64,000 bases of DNA from NCBI GenBank assembly GCA_910587245.1, contig CAJULX010000001.1, forward strand, positions 56,371 to 120,370, given 5' to 3'. Every line of letters begins with the position of its first letter. Position 1 is the stretch's first letter. Under the pieces are notes generated by a model. It made no database searches and was not told where the DNA came from. It saw only the letters and a list, made by a program, of their open reading frames with translations. Of this stretch, positions 34,313-43,236 are shown piece after piece. The stretch comes from Candidatus Gastranaerophilales bacterium. GTDB lineage: Bacteria; Cyanobacteriota; Vampirovibrionia; Gastranaerophilales; Gastranaerophilaceae. The position numbers were made by a program, and so were the translations under genes.

Positions 34313-35233
34313 ATGTTTTTTAAGAAAAAAGAGATAAAAGAAATTGAAAGAAAAATTGTAAATATTGAAAAATCTTATGTAAGAGATTTGCTGCCCATAA
34401 GATACTCTAATTCAAACAAAGGCACATACGGCACCGTTTTAAATATTGCAGGATGTCTTGCGTATCCGGGTGCCGCATTTTTAAGCTCAATAGCTGTCCT
34501 AAAATCAGGGGCGGGGCTTTGCTGCCTTGCAACCGAAAGCAACACTTTATCAATAATTGCTTCAAATACCCCTGATATTATATATACAAACCTCGGTACT
34601 TCGGATAAATATACAATTCCAAAAGACGGGGTTAAAAATTTAGGTGATATTTCAAAATATAAAGCGGTATCAATCGGCTGCGGTTTATCAACGGAAAGAA
34701 CAACAAGGGATTTTGTTTTAAAATTTTTAAACAAAAATTTAAAATCCGATAAACCTTTTGTGATTGATGCGGATGCGATTAATATACTTGCAAGCACCGA
34801 CAATATGCCTATTCCCGCTAATTCTGTCATTACTCCTCACCCTCTTGAATTATCCAGAATTATGGATATGGATGTTGAAGAAATTCAGGAAGACAGGGTG
34901 AAGGCTGCAGCAAGCGCTGCGGATTATCTGGGGTGTATGGTTGTATTGAAGGGAAAAGATACCGTTATTGCAGCACCCGATGAAGAAAATGTTTATATTA
35001 ACCCTACGGGAAATTCCGCGCTTTCAAAGGGCGGTGCGGGGGATGTGCTTACAGGCATGATAGCAGGATTTCTGGCACAGGGGCTTAAAATGCGGGAAGC
35101 CGTACATCTTGCCGTTTATCTGCACGGGCGCGCGGGTGAAATCGGTGCAAATTCACTGACTGAATACAGTGTGCTCTCTTCAAACCTTTTAAACTTTATT
35201 CCCGCCGCAATTAAAGATTTGCAGGGATATTAA
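34313..35233 (+). CDS. nnrD: ADP-dependent NAD(P)H-hydrate dehydratase
   Basis: 306 residues from ATG 34313 (AAGGA about 9 nt upstream). It repairs hydrated NAD(P)H using ADP. Ribokinase-like blocks: GTYGTVLNIAGC, YPGAAFLSSIAVLKSGAG, DADAINILAS, ITPHPLELSRI and NSALSKGGAGDVLTGMIAGFLAQG with the catalytic Asp. The partner epimerase domain (NnrE), often fused at the N-terminus, is absent here; about 25 charged residues precede the catalytic domain instead. Confidence 0.93.
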   Translation: MFFKKKEIKEIERKIVNIEKSYVRDLLPIRYSNSNKGTYGTVLNIAGCLAYPGAAFLSSIAVLKSGAGLCCLATESNTLSIIASNTPDIIYTNLGTSDKYTIPKDGVKNLGDISKYKAVSIGCGLSTERTTRDFVLKFLNKNLKSDKPFVIDADAINILASTDNMPIPANSVITPHPLELSRIMDMDVEEIQEDRVKAAASAADYLGCMVVLKGKDTVIAAPDEENVYINPTGNSALSKGGAGDVLTGMIAGFLAQGLKMREAVHLAVYLHGRAGEIGANSLTEYSVLSSNLLNFIPAAIKDLQGY

Positions 35234-35237
35234 AAAG

Positions 35238-36056
35238 ATGGAAGAAACAAATAATAAGCGTTTACAAAAATATTTAACCGTATGGATTTTTGCACTGATA
35301 TTTTTTATGAATTTTTTCTCTGTTTCAATTTGTCTGCACAAAGTACATGAAGTACCTGCTAATGTTTTGAGACCAGGTGCGTATTGGAATATATATTTAA
35401 AAGATATGCAAAAACAGATAAGGGCAAATTGGAAATCGCCTGCAAAATCAGGTAAAAATCTAATTATATCTTTTGATATAGCAAAAGACGGGAAAATCAG
35501 TAATTGTAAAATCTTGCAATCTTCGGGTAAAATTGATATTGATGAAAAAGCCATGAATGCTATTAAGTTATCTTCTCCTGTCCAGCCCTTGCCTAAGGAC
35601 TTTGACGGGGAATACATAACTGTAGAGTATGTTTTTCCAATTAAAAAACAACCGTTTGATATAATTGTAACCTTATTCAAATTGGACGGTGGTTTTCTTG
35701 AACGTTTTATCCAGAAGACAGAACAAAAAGACAAAAGCTCTAATAATTTGCGGTCAAATGATGAAATCGGCTGGTCTTTTTATATGAAAAATCTTGAAAA
35801 GGAGATAAAGAATAATTGGAATCCGCCAAAAGGTAATGAAAGTCAAAGAGTTATTGTAAAGTTTAAAATCGATAAAGACGGCAGGCTTTTGTCCTGCGAT
35901 ATTCAACAAAGTTCCGGAAATTCAGAAGCAGATGCGGCTGCAGTTGAAGCCGTTAAAATAACTGCGCCTTTTAAACCTTTGCCAAAAGAATTTAAGGGCG
36001 TTTCGATTGATATAGAATTTACCTTTGATTACAATATTTTGCGGAAAAATAATTAA
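35238..36056 (+). CDS. Membrane-anchored protein with two TonB C-terminal-like domains
   Basis: 272 residues. One N-terminal membrane helix (WIFALIFFMNFFSVSI) is followed by two similar domains at about 45-135 and 180-268, each with a W-x-SP/W-x-PP segment, a KDGKISNCKILQSSG or KDGRLLSCDIQQSSG strand pair, and a KxxxPxQPLP or KxxxPFKPLP ending, as in TonB C-terminal (energy transducer) domains. A long Pro-rich periplasmic spanner is absent. Duplicated TonB-C modules occur in cell-envelope proteins whose partner is unknown. It begins 4 bp after nnrD. Confidence 0.78.
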   Translation: MEETNNKRLQKYLTVWIFALIFFMNFFSVSICLHKVHEVPANVLRPGAYWNIYLKDMQKQIRANWKSPAKSGKNLIISFDIAKDGKISNCKILQSSGKIDIDEKAMNAIKLSSPVQPLPKDFDGEYITVEYVFPIKKQPFDIIVTLFKLDGGFLERFIQKTEQKDKSSNNLRSNDEIGWSFYMKNLEKEIKNNWNPPKGNESQRVIVKFKIDKDGRLLSCDIQQSSGNSEADAAAVEAVKITAPFKPLPKEFKGVSIDIEFTFDYNILRKNN

Positions 36057-36138
36057 ATGTATTTTTTATAAAAACAAATATTAAACTTTTAAAAAACATT
36101 TTGGTTTAAATTATGTTTGAAATATAATAAAGTTGATT

Positions 36139-36714
36139 ATGGATATAATTAATTTTCAAGAATTAGAATCTACGAGCGTATGGGCGAGAAAGAACCTTAA
36201 GGATTTAGAGGATTTTAAGGTAATAAGCGCCGATGTTCAAACGATGGGGCATGGGCAGTTTGAACGCAAATGGTATTCAACCGGTGAAAATGGCGGAAAT
36301 ATTTATATTTCAATTGTTTTGAAACCTGATAATATTGAGCATTTAAATGAGCTCACAAGGTTTACAAGCTATATCGGTGCTAAAACAATTGAAGAGTATG
36401 GAATTAAGGCACAGTTTAAATTTCCTAACGATATTTTAATAAACGGTAAGAAAATAGCGGGAATTTTGGCGGAATCTGTTTTTATAGGAAATGAATTCAA
36501 GGGTGTAATTGTAGGAATCGGGATTAATTTAAATTTAAATAAAGAAGATGTTCAAAATATTGATATTCCTGCAACATCCGTATTTCTTGAAACGGGAAAA
36601 AATGTTGAGAAGAGTAAATTTTTAGAAAAACTTCTTAATAATTTTAAAAAAGAATATGGTGATTTTCTTGAAAACGGTATGAATGCCGAGGCTCAAGAAT
36701 TGTTAAAAGTTTAA
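36139..36714 (+). CDS. birA: BirA, biotin-protein ligase (monofunctional)
   Basis: 191 residues from ATG 36139; TTG at 36133 is an alternative, and TATAAT lies at 36123-36128. The protein contains the catalytic domain only: GHGQFERKWYS with the biotinyl-AMP loop, KFPNDILINGKKIAGILAES, and VGIGINLNLN. Neither the N-terminal DNA-binding domain nor the usual C-terminal SH3-like domain is present, so it cannot be a biotin repressor. The biotin-dependent oadA starts 35 bp downstream, so its main job is likely to biotinylate that subunit. Confidence 0.93.
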   Translation: MDIINFQELESTSVWARKNLKDLEDFKVISADVQTMGHGQFERKWYSTGENGGNIYISIVLKPDNIEHLNELTRFTSYIGAKTIEEYGIKAQFKFPNDILINGKKIAGILAESVFIGNEFKGVIVGIGINLNLNKEDVQNIDIPATSVFLETGKNVEKSKFLEKLLNNFKKEYGDFLENGMNAEAQELLKV

Positions 36715-36749
36715 TTTTAGTAGTGTGATACAAAAAAGAGGATAAAAAA

Positions 36750-38540
36750 ATGGCAAAAAAACAAATTAAAGTTATGGATACCTCGTTCAGGGACGGTTTC
36801 CAATCCGTTTACGGAGCAAGGGTTTTCACTAAAGATTTTTTACCCGCCCTTGAATCTGCCGTTGCTGCAGGTTTAAAACACTTTGAAGTAGGCGGCGGTG
36901 CAAGATTTCAATCTCCGATTTTCTATTGTAACGAAAATGCTTTCGATATGATGGATACAATCAGAAAGACAGTAGGCCCCGATATTAACCTTCAAACGTT
37001 AGCAAGAGGTGTAAACGTTGTGGGGCTTGATTCTCAACCCAGAGATATTATTAATTTGCATGCTAAAATGTTCAAAAAGCACGGCATGACAACTATCAGA
37101 AACTTTGATGCTTTAAATGATGTTAATAACCTTATTTATTCAGGTCAATGTATTAAAGATAACGGCTTAAAACACGAAGTAACAATTACCATGATGGAAC
37201 TTCCGATAGGCTGTACAGGTGCTCATGACGTTGCTTTTTATGAAAGAGTTTTAAGAAGCATACTTGATGCGGGCATTCCGTTTGACAGCCTTGCTTTTAA
37301 AGATGCTTCAGGAACATCTGCTCCAAGAAAAGTTTATGAAACAATCAAAAGAACAAGAGAAATTTTAGGACCTGATATGCATATCAGATTCCACAGTCAT
37401 GAAACTGCAGGAACAGGCTTAGCCGCTTATATGGCAGCGCTTGACGGCGGAGCTGACGGCATTGACCTTTCTATGAAACCTGTTTCAGGCGGTACTGCGC
37501 AGCCTGATATCGTTTCAATGTGGCATGCGCTGAAAGGTTCAGAATATGACCTCGGTATTGATGTAGAAAAGATTTTGGAAACCGAAGAAATCTTCAAAGA
37601 AGCTATGAAAGATTACTTCTTGCCGCCTGAAGCTATGGCTGTTAACCCTGTGATTATTTCATCTCCTCTTCCCGGCGGTGCATTAACCGCTAACACTCAA
37701 ATGATGAGAGATAACGGCACAATGGATAAATTCCCGGAAGTAGTTGCCGCTATGAAAGAAGTTGTTGAAAAGGGCGGTTTTGCAACAAGCGTTACTCCCG
37801 TTTCACAATTCTATTTCCAGCAGGCTTATTCAAACGTTATGTTCGGTAAATGGAATAAGATAACAGAAGGCTACGGCAAAATGGTTCTCGGGTATTTTGG
37901 TAAAACTCCGTGTGAACCTGACAGCGAGCTTGTTAAAATGGCATCAGAACAGCTTGGCTTACAGCCTACAACCGAATTAGTCGTAGATCTTAACGATAAA
38001 GACCCGAATAAAGGCATTGAAGCTGCTCGTAAAATGCTTAAAGAAGCTAATCTTGAAGAAACCGAAGAAAACATCTTTATTGCAGCTGCCTGCAAGGAAA
38101 AAGGTATTATGTTCCTTCAAGGCAAAGGCCAAATCGGCGTTAGAAAAAATGCGGATGTTAAACAGTGTTCTGTTGCGGGCGAAAAACCTGAAGGATACAC
38201 GGTTTCCGTTAATAATAAAAAATATTCGGTTAGAATTGAAGGCGAAAAAGCTGTTGTTAACGGTAAAACTTATGATATCAGCGTTAAAGAAGGAATTGAA
38301 GCAAAAGCAGGCGTTTCAAATTCAGATGCTACACCTATTAAAGCCGCACTTCCCGGCGCTGTTCTTAAAATTAACGTAGCCGAAGGCGATTCAATTGAAG
38401 AAGGCGATGTACTTTTGGTTCTTGAAGCTATGAAAATGGAAACAGAAATTAAATCTCCAAAAGCAGGTACTGTTGCTTCAATTGATGTCAGCGTCGGCGA
38501 TCAGGTTAAAAACGGCCAAACAATGGTAACGTTGGGTTAA
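36750..38540 (+). CDS. oadA: Oxaloacetate decarboxylase alpha / pyruvate carboxylase B-type subunit
   Basis: 596 residues. The carboxyltransferase barrel (residues 1-290) starts with DTSFRDGFQS and contains FKDASGTSAPRKV, HSHETAGTGLAAYMAA and the metal-binding DLSMKPVSGGTAQPD. A conserved helical domain follows. The last 75 residues form a biotinyl domain with the attachment lysine in EAMKMETEI. In complex with the OadB membrane subunit it decarboxylates oxaloacetate (or related acids) and exports sodium. AAGAGG precedes the ATG. birA is upstream and oadB 12 bp downstream. Confidence 0.94.
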   Translation: MAKKQIKVMDTSFRDGFQSVYGARVFTKDFLPALESAVAAGLKHFEVGGGARFQSPIFYCNENAFDMMDTIRKTVGPDINLQTLARGVNVVGLDSQPRDIINLHAKMFKKHGMTTIRNFDALNDVNNLIYSGQCIKDNGLKHEVTITMMELPIGCTGAHDVAFYERVLRSILDAGIPFDSLAFKDASGTSAPRKVYETIKRTREILGPDMHIRFHSHETAGTGLAAYMAALDGGADGIDLSMKPVSGGTAQPDIVSMWHALKGSEYDLGIDVEKILETEEIFKEAMKDYFLPPEAMAVNPVIISSPLPGGALTANTQMMRDNGTMDKFPEVVAAMKEVVEKGGFATSVTPVSQFYFQQAYSNVMFGKWNKITEGYGKMVLGYFGKTPCEPDSELVKMASEQLGLQPTTELVVDLNDKDPNKGIEAARKMLKEANLEETEENIFIAAACKEKGIMFLQGKGQIGVRKNADVKQCSVAGEKPEGYTVSVNNKKYSVRIEGEKAVVNGKTYDISVKEGIEAKAGVSNSDATPIKAALPGAVLKINVAEGDSIEEGDVLLVLEAMKMETEIKSPKAGTVASIDVSVGDQVKNGQTMVTLG

Positions 38541-38552
38541 GGAGGCAAATAA

Positions 38553-39725
38553 ATGAATATTACAGAAAGTTTACAAAGCCTCTATCAATCGACAGGTATA
38601 GCAAATATGATTTTGCCCGCTAATCCTGAACTTCAGGGTGCAGAGCAAATATTATATCAATTCGGTTCGCCGATAATGATACTTGTTTGTCTGTTCCTTT
38701 TATGGCTGGGTATTAAAAAACAATTTGAACCGCTTTTATTGGTGCCTATTGCATTCGGCGGTTTGCTGTCAAATATTCCGCTTGCAGGAATTGCGGAACC
38801 CACGGGTTTTTTGGGAATAATTTATGAAGCAGGTATTCATCAGGGTATTTTCCCGCTGATTATCTTTATGGGCGTAGGTGCTATGACGGATTTCGGTCCG
38901 CTTCTTGCTAACCCTAAAACCGCATTATTGGGCGGTGCTGCTCAGTTCGGTATTTTTGGTGCATTATTATTAGCGCTTTGCGTATTCGGCTTTACAATGC
39001 CGCAGGCAGCTTCAATCGGTATCATAGGCGGAGCTGACGGTCCTACATCTATTTATGTAACATCTAAACTTGCTCCTGAATTATTGGGTGCAATTGCGGT
39101 TGCCGCTTATTCATATATGGCGCTTGTTCCTGTTATTCAGCCGCCTATTATGAAATTGTTAACAACAAAGGCTGAGCGCCAAATCGAAATGACACAGCTT
39201 AGAGAAGTTTCTCAAAGGGAAAAGATTGTATTCCCGCTTTTGGTTCTGGGTCTTTGTATTTTATTGCTGCCTGATGCGTGTCCTCTAATCGGTGCTCTTG
39301 CATTCGGTAACTTATGTAAAGAATCGGGAGTTGTTGAAAGATTATCAAAAACTTTGCAGAATGAACTTATCAATATTGTTACAATATTCTTGGGTTTATC
39401 TGTCGGTTCAAAGCTTTCAGCTTCTCAATTCTTAACAATTCAAACGCTGTTTATTCTTATCTTGGGTATTGTGGCGTTTGGTCTTGCTACTGCAATGGGT
39501 GTAATCTTTGCAAAGATTATGAACAAATGCTCCAAAACACCTATTAACCCTCTTATCGGTGCGGCAGGTGTTTCAGCCGTTCCTATGGCAGCAAGGGTTG
39601 TAAATAAAGTAGGTTTAGAATACAACCAGAACAATTACCTTTTAATGCACGCTATGGGGCCGAATGTTTCAGGTGTAATCGGTTCTGCCGTTGCAGCAGG
39701 GGTATTACTGGCACTTTGCCACTAA
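38553..39725 (+). CDS. oadB: Sodium-translocating decarboxylase beta subunit
   Basis: 390 residues with about nine membrane segments. It carries out the membrane-bound decarboxylation of carboxybiotin coupled to sodium export. Family motifs: [30 protein letters not shown] and [22 protein letters not shown] strong AAGGAGG lies 8 nt before the ATG. No gamma subunit (OadG/acetyl-CoA-type) gene is adjacent, so the assembly subunit lies elsewhere or is dispensable. A terminator follows. Confidence 0.95.
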   Translation: MNITESLQSLYQSTGIANMILPANPELQGAEQILYQFGSPIMILVCLFLLWLGIKKQFEPLLLVPIAFGGLLSNIPLAGIAEPTGFLGIIYEAGIHQGIFPLIIFMGVGAMTDFGPLLANPKTALLGGAAQFGIFGALLLALCVFGFTMPQAASIGIIGGADGPTSIYVTSKLAPELLGAIAVAAYSYMALVPVIQPPIMKLLTTKAERQIEMTQLREVSQREKIVFPLLVLGLCILLLPDACPLIGALAFGNLCKESGVVERLSKTLQNELINIVTIFLGLSVGSKLSASQFLTIQTLFILILGIVAFGLATAMGVIFAKIMNKCSKTPINPLIGAAGVSAVPMAARVVNKVGLEYNQNNYLLMHAMGPNVSGVIGSAVAAGVLLALCH

Positions 39726-39750
39726 TAAAATAATTTATATTTATAATTTT

Positions 39751-39780
39751 AGGTGCGGGGATTTTTCCTTGCACCTTTTT
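39751..39780 (+). terminator. Intrinsic terminator after oadB
   Basis: AGGTGC...GCACCT stem with an inner GGGGA/TCC(T) extension, then five T. Located 25 bp after the oadB stop. Confidence 0.8.
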
Positions 39781-39857
39781 AATATTTAAACAGCAATATT
39801 TTAAAGGATAATGTTTTAATAAAATTGTAAATTTGTTATTAGATTTTATGGGGCGAT

Positions 39858-40649
39858 ATGATTAGCTTTTCAGGATGTAATAATGTTAATTTTACGGGAA
39901 TTAAAATTCCAAAATTTCAACCTTCATCTATAATGCCAAAAATAAAAGAAGCTTTGCCCGCGGATATGTTCTGCAAACAGCAGAGTGTGCCGCAAAGCCT
40001 TATTGAAGACGGCATTTCGGAGAAAACTTACAATAAAGCCAAAAAACTGTTAATGAAAACGGTTAAAGATATTTATCCCAAAGAAAGTATGCTTATTATA
40101 AAAAACGACAAAATTGTTGATTATAGGGTTTGTACAAGTTCGGGCGGAAATTTAACCGATAATATGAGAAGGCTTTGTTTAAATCCTGATAATAAAATTA
40201 TTCTTATGCACAGCCACCCGAAAACGGGTGCCGATACAACATGCCCGCCATCTATCGGTGATTGGGACACACTTAATAAATACCCGGGTATGAAAAGCTT
40301 GTATGTTATAAGTGCTGACGGTGAATATGCAGTGTTAAGAAAGATAAATAGTGCGGGATTGCCTGATAAAGAAGCAAACAATGAAATAGGCAGATTTATG
40401 TTCGGATATACAAATTATCTGGATAAAATGAATATGCCTGTCTGCAATGAGCTTGTACAGCTTTTTAACTGGGGAACCGATATGGTTTCAATGGGTGCAG
40501 ATTCTAAAGCTCTTTCGAATCGTTTTGTGAATCTTGCAAACAATATTGACCATGCCGGTCTTACGGTAGATTACGTTGACGGTTTCTGGAAAAAATTCGG
40601 CGATAAATTAAACGTAACTTATGAATCCAATTTAAATAAACTTCGTTAA
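39858..40649 (+). CDS. JAMM/MPN-like metalloprotease-fold protein with N-terminal FTG motif
   Basis: 263 residues, no signal peptide or membrane helix. The start NNVNFTGIKIPKF belongs to a motif style seen at the N-termini of many unknown proteins of this lineage. Residues 118-135 hold H-x-H-P followed by S132 and D135 (MHSHP ... PPSIGDWD), the JAMM zinc-site order, although the gap between the second His and Ser is 11 rather than the usual 7-10. Strands around it (ESMLIIKNDKIVDYR) fit an MPN/JAB fold, and Glu76 could be the catalytic glutamate. A deubiquitinase-like or peptidase role is possible; the target is unknown. Confidence 0.65.
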   Translation: MISFSGCNNVNFTGIKIPKFQPSSIMPKIKEALPADMFCKQQSVPQSLIEDGISEKTYNKAKKLLMKTVKDIYPKESMLIIKNDKIVDYRVCTSSGGNLTDNMRRLCLNPDNKIILMHSHPKTGADTTCPPSIGDWDTLNKYPGMKSLYVISADGEYAVLRKINSAGLPDKEANNEIGRFMFGYTNYLDKMNMPVCNELVQLFNWGTDMVSMGADSKALSNRFVNLANNIDHAGLTVDYVDGFWKKFGDKLNVTYESNLNKLR

Positions 40650-40680
40650 CATTTATGCTACAATTATTTTAAGGATGAAT

Positions 40681-40806
40681 TGTGCCCGTGAGCCGGATGG
40701 CTTGCAGGTTGAAAAATCAAATAGTTTATGTGCCTGTAGCTCAGCCGGCCTTGTTAAATATTTTACGTTAGTAAAATTTTAACGAAATAAATATTTAGCT
40801 CTATCC
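40681..40806 (+). repeat. Broken duplicate fragments of the tRNA-Arg gene
   Basis: 40699-40748 is identical to 40807-40856 (50 nt), including the first 19 nt of tRNA-Arg (40730-40748) and its upstream DNA. The truncated copy breaks off in the D loop and is followed by an AT-rich hairpin (arms TAAATATTT/AAATATTTA and CGTTA/TAACG). Then comes 40799-40810, the reverse complement of the D-arm (12 nt). A more decayed fragment resembling the tRNA 5' end lies at 40682-40700. Confidence 0.8.
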
Positions 40807-40837
40807 GGCTTGCAGGTTGAAAAATCAAATAGTTTAT

Positions 40838-40911
40838 GTGCCTGTAGCTCAGCCGGATAGAGTGTTGGTCTCCGAAGCCGAAGGTCGCGCGTTCGAATCG
40901 CGTCAGGCACA
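40838..40911 (+). tRNA. tRNA-Arg (CCG)
   Basis: A complete 74-nt cloverleaf: acceptor GTGCCTG/CAGGCAC, D stem GCTC/GAGT, anticodon stem TTGGT/GCCGA with loop CTCCGAA (anticodon CCG), T stem GCGCG/CGCGT with loop TTCGAAT. CCA is not encoded. It reads CGG codons. The rmuC gene follows 23 bp later, so read-through is possible. A truncated copy of the same gene lies 108 bp upstream. Confidence 0.95.
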
Positions 40912-40934
40912 TTTTTAAAATTAAGGAGAATAAC

Positions 40935-42152
40935 GTGACGGTTTTAGCTGTAGTTTTGGCTTTTGTAATCGGGTTTTTGTCTGCTTTTGTAATCTTGAAA
41001 AATAAAAACGCAAAGCTTGAAATTGAAAATGCCAAATTGGAAGAAAAAATTAATTCCATCCTTCAAAATAATAAAGAAAAAGAGAATTATTCCAATATTA
41101 TAAAGCAGGAATTTGTTAATCTTGCAAATCAGGCACTTTTAGAAAAAAATAAAACGCTTGATGAGGCAAATCAGAAAAATCTTCAAAATACGCTTGCGCC
41201 TTTAAAGGAAAAAATTAAAGAATTTCAGGAAAAAATTGAAGAATATAATATCACGGGGATTAAAAACACCCAGAGTCTGAAAGAGCAGATTGAATATCTT
41301 TCTTCGCAGAATAAAATGATAACCGATAAAACCGAAGAACTTACGCGTGCTCTCAGTACTAATTCAAAATTCAGAGGCTCATTCGGGGAAATGATTTTAG
41401 AGCGGCTTTTAAAGGTTTCGGGGCTTATTGATAAAAATGAAGATTCTATTAAGGGAAATTATATCTTGCAGGGCGGGTTCAAAAGCCTTGATAATGCGGG
41501 CGGGAACAGAATTATGCCCGATGCCGTTATTTACCTTGGCGAAGGGGATAAAAATATAATTGTGGATTCAAAAGCGCCGATTTCAGGGTATCTTGATTAT
41601 ACGAACGCTGAAAATGAAGATGCGGCACAGGATTGCATTAAAAGGTTTTATTCAAATACACTGGATAGGATAAGAGAACTTGAAAATAAATATACAAACC
41701 TTGAGGGGTTAAATACGCCTGATTTTACGCTTTTATTTATACCGTTTGAAGCCTGTATGGGGCTGATATATGCAAATAACAGCTTAATTGAAGAAGCAAA
41801 TAAACGAAATGTAATAATTGCAGGGCCTTCCACGCTTCTTGCAACACTCAGAATGATAAACAATATTTGGATGAATAAAAATCAGAACGATAATATTAAA
41901 AGCATTTTAAAAACGGGTGAAGGAATTTATTCAAAATGCCAGACTCTTATTAATAAGCTTGAAGGGCTTTCTTCAAATTTTGAAACATTAAGAAAAGGAT
42001 TTGACGGCGTATTTACCTCTCTTAAAGGCAGGGGCGGTTTATTCGGGCAGATTGAAAAATTCAGGGAATTAGGGTTTAATCCCGCTAATCCGATTGATGA
42101 AAAATATTTGGCGGATAATGAACCTGCCGTTTTAGCTGTTGATGATAAATAA
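40935..42152 (+). CDS. rmuC: RmuC-family DNA recombination protein
   Basis: 405 residues, GTG start with AAGGAG 6 nt upstream. One N-terminal membrane helix (VLAVVLAFVIGFLSAFVIL) is followed by a long coiled coil (residues 25-135) and the RmuC nuclease-like core: GSFGEMILERLLKVSGL, MPDAVIYLGEGDKNIIVDSKAP, DFTLLFIPFEACMGLIY and GPSTLLATLRMI. RmuC limits inversions at short inverted repeats, and in some bacteria contributes to phage defence. It is apparently monocistronic, with a terminator about 60 bp downstream. Confidence 0.95.
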   Translation: MTVLAVVLAFVIGFLSAFVILKNKNAKLEIENAKLEEKINSILQNNKEKENYSNIIKQEFVNLANQALLEKNKTLDEANQKNLQNTLAPLKEKIKEFQEKIEEYNITGIKNTQSLKEQIEYLSSQNKMITDKTEELTRALSTNSKFRGSFGEMILERLLKVSGLIDKNEDSIKGNYILQGGFKSLDNAGGNRIMPDAVIYLGEGDKNIIVDSKAPISGYLDYTNAENEDAAQDCIKRFYSNTLDRIRELENKYTNLEGLNTPDFTLLFIPFEACMGLIYANNSLIEEANKRNVIIAGPSTLLATLRMINNIWMNKNQNDNIKSILKTGEGIYSKCQTLINKLEGLSSNFETLRKGFDGVFTSLKGRGGLFGQIEKFRELGFNPANPIDEKYLADNEPAVLAVDDK

Positions 42153-42208
42153 GCTTTTTGGCATGGAAAAGTTTATTTAATTTTTCGTGTAATATAAAAT
42201 TATATGGT

Positions 42209-42234
42209 AAATGCTCCGCTATGGCGGGCATTTT
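42209..42234 (+). terminator. Intrinsic terminator after rmuC
   Basis: Stem AATGC-CCGC / GCGG-GCATT around a TAT loop, ending in TTTT. Confidence 0.75.
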
Positions 42235-42266
42235 GCTGCATGTAAAGAATTGTAAAAATAGTTGAC

Positions 42267-42398
42267 AAAACTAAAGAAGTTTAGCAAAAAAATTTTTTGA
42301 GATGAGTTATATGGGTGTAAACTCCTCTATAAACTCCGTAATACTAATTCTATCCATCACGGCGACTTCTTTAGTTTTAAAGAAAGCCGTTTTTTTTA
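42267..42398 (+). ncRNA. Candidate small RNA or attenuator with strong terminator
   Basis: A two-part terminator hairpin at 42359-42390 (ACGGC/GCCGT outside, TTCTTTA/TAAAGAA inside) followed by eight T. A 14-nt sequence at 42267-42280 is the exact complement of 42365-42378, so it could form an alternative anti-terminator pairing. Between them are loops with repeated AACTCC, complementary to ribosome-site sequence. No rightward gene follows closely, so a free small RNA is more likely than a leader. A promoter is not certain. Confidence 0.5.
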
Positions 42399-43196
42399 TA
42401 TTTTCATCCCGAAAGGCACAACAGTGTTGGCTTTTCCGTGGGTAATTAAAGGGTCGAAAGCATACGGAACATTAAGAATTGCAGAAAATTCTTTTAAAAT
42501 ATCATTCAAATATTCACCGGCACCGATAAATTCACCGAAAATTACTCCTTTGATTTTTTCTTTCAACGGAATGTTTCTTAAAATTTGAGTCAGCATTCTG
42601 TCAATTTTATAATCAGGTTCATTAATATCTTCAATAAATAAAATAATATCTTCATTCGGGATATAGCCTTCATACGGTGCGCCGAATAACGAAACAATTG
42701 TGGCTAAATTCCCTCCCCAGAGAACACCGCTTGCATCTATTGCAGGACGATTATAAATATTGTTTTCAATTTGCTCTCTGTAATTTAAAAATTCGCTTTC
42801 ATTCATTTCGGATATACCGTTCAACGCCATTTTGGCGTGATAATTTATCTGACCCGTTTTTTTGTAAATTGAAATCAAAAGTGCTGTAATATCAGAACTT
42901 CCCACTAGTTTTTTCGGGTTGTTTTTTATAATACTGTAATCAATTTTATCAAGAAGCCTGATTGTGCCGTATCCGCCCCGTGCGCAGATGATTGTATCGA
43001 TATCTTTATCAAGATAAGCATTATGAATATCATTCAGGCGGATTTCATCATTTCCTGCCATCCCTCTGAAATTCTCATAGCATGAGGGAAAAATTTTTGC
43101 GCTAATATTAAATCTTTTTAAAAAATTTTGTGCTGCGTTAAGTTTTTCGGGATTTTCAATGTATCCCGAGGGTGCTATTATTGCTACATTTTTCAT
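42396..43196 (-). CDS. ldcA: LD-carboxypeptidase (peptidase S66)
   Basis: 266 residues. It removes the terminal D-Ala from cell-wall tetrapeptides in peptidoglycan recycling. Seen: IAPSGYIEN, CARGGYGTIRLLDKIDY, the nucleophilic Ser in LVGSSDITALL, WGGNLATIVSLFGAPY, FIEDINEPDYKIDRML with the catalytic Glu, and THGKANTVVPFG with the His. There is no signal peptide, so it is cytosolic as expected. TATATT ends 6 nt before the ATG and no Shine-Dalgarno is seen. The dnaX promoter lies back to back with it. Confidence 0.94.
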   Translation of the reverse strand: MKNVAIIAPSGYIENPEKLNAAQNFLKRFNISAKIFPSCYENFRGMAGNDEIRLNDIHNAYLDKDIDTIICARGGYGTIRLLDKIDYSIIKNNPKKLVGSSDITALLISIYKKTGQINYHAKMALNGISEMNESEFLNYREQIENNIYNRPAIDASGVLWGGNLATIVSLFGAPYEGYIPNEDIILFIEDINEPDYKIDRMLTQILRNIPLKEKIKGVIFGEFIGAGEYLNDILKEFSAILNVPYAFDPLITHGKANTVVPFGMKI

Positions 43197-43202
43197 AAAA
43201 TT

Positions 43203-43230
43203 AATATATCACATTTTTTTATAATATAAT
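43203..43230. promoter_or_regulatory. Back-to-back promoters for ldcA and dnaX
   Basis: Minus strand: TATATT at 43203-43208, 6 nt before the ldcA ATG (43196). Plus strand: TATAAT at 43225-43230, 6 nt before the dnaX ATG (43237). Only 40 bp separate the two start codons, so the dnaX -35 region overlaps the ldcA -10. Neither gene has a Shine-Dalgarno. Confidence 0.55.
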
Positions 43231-43236
43231 ATTTTT

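Noticed and set aside
40763..41059. Leftward open frame of 98 codons across tRNA-Arg
   Set aside because: It reads antisense through the tRNA and the rmuC start; its sequence is a translation of tRNA repeats.
42262..42267. TTGACA as -35 of the small RNA
   Set aside because: At 16-19 nt spacing the sequence is an A-run with no usable -10; the promoter of this RNA remains unplaced.
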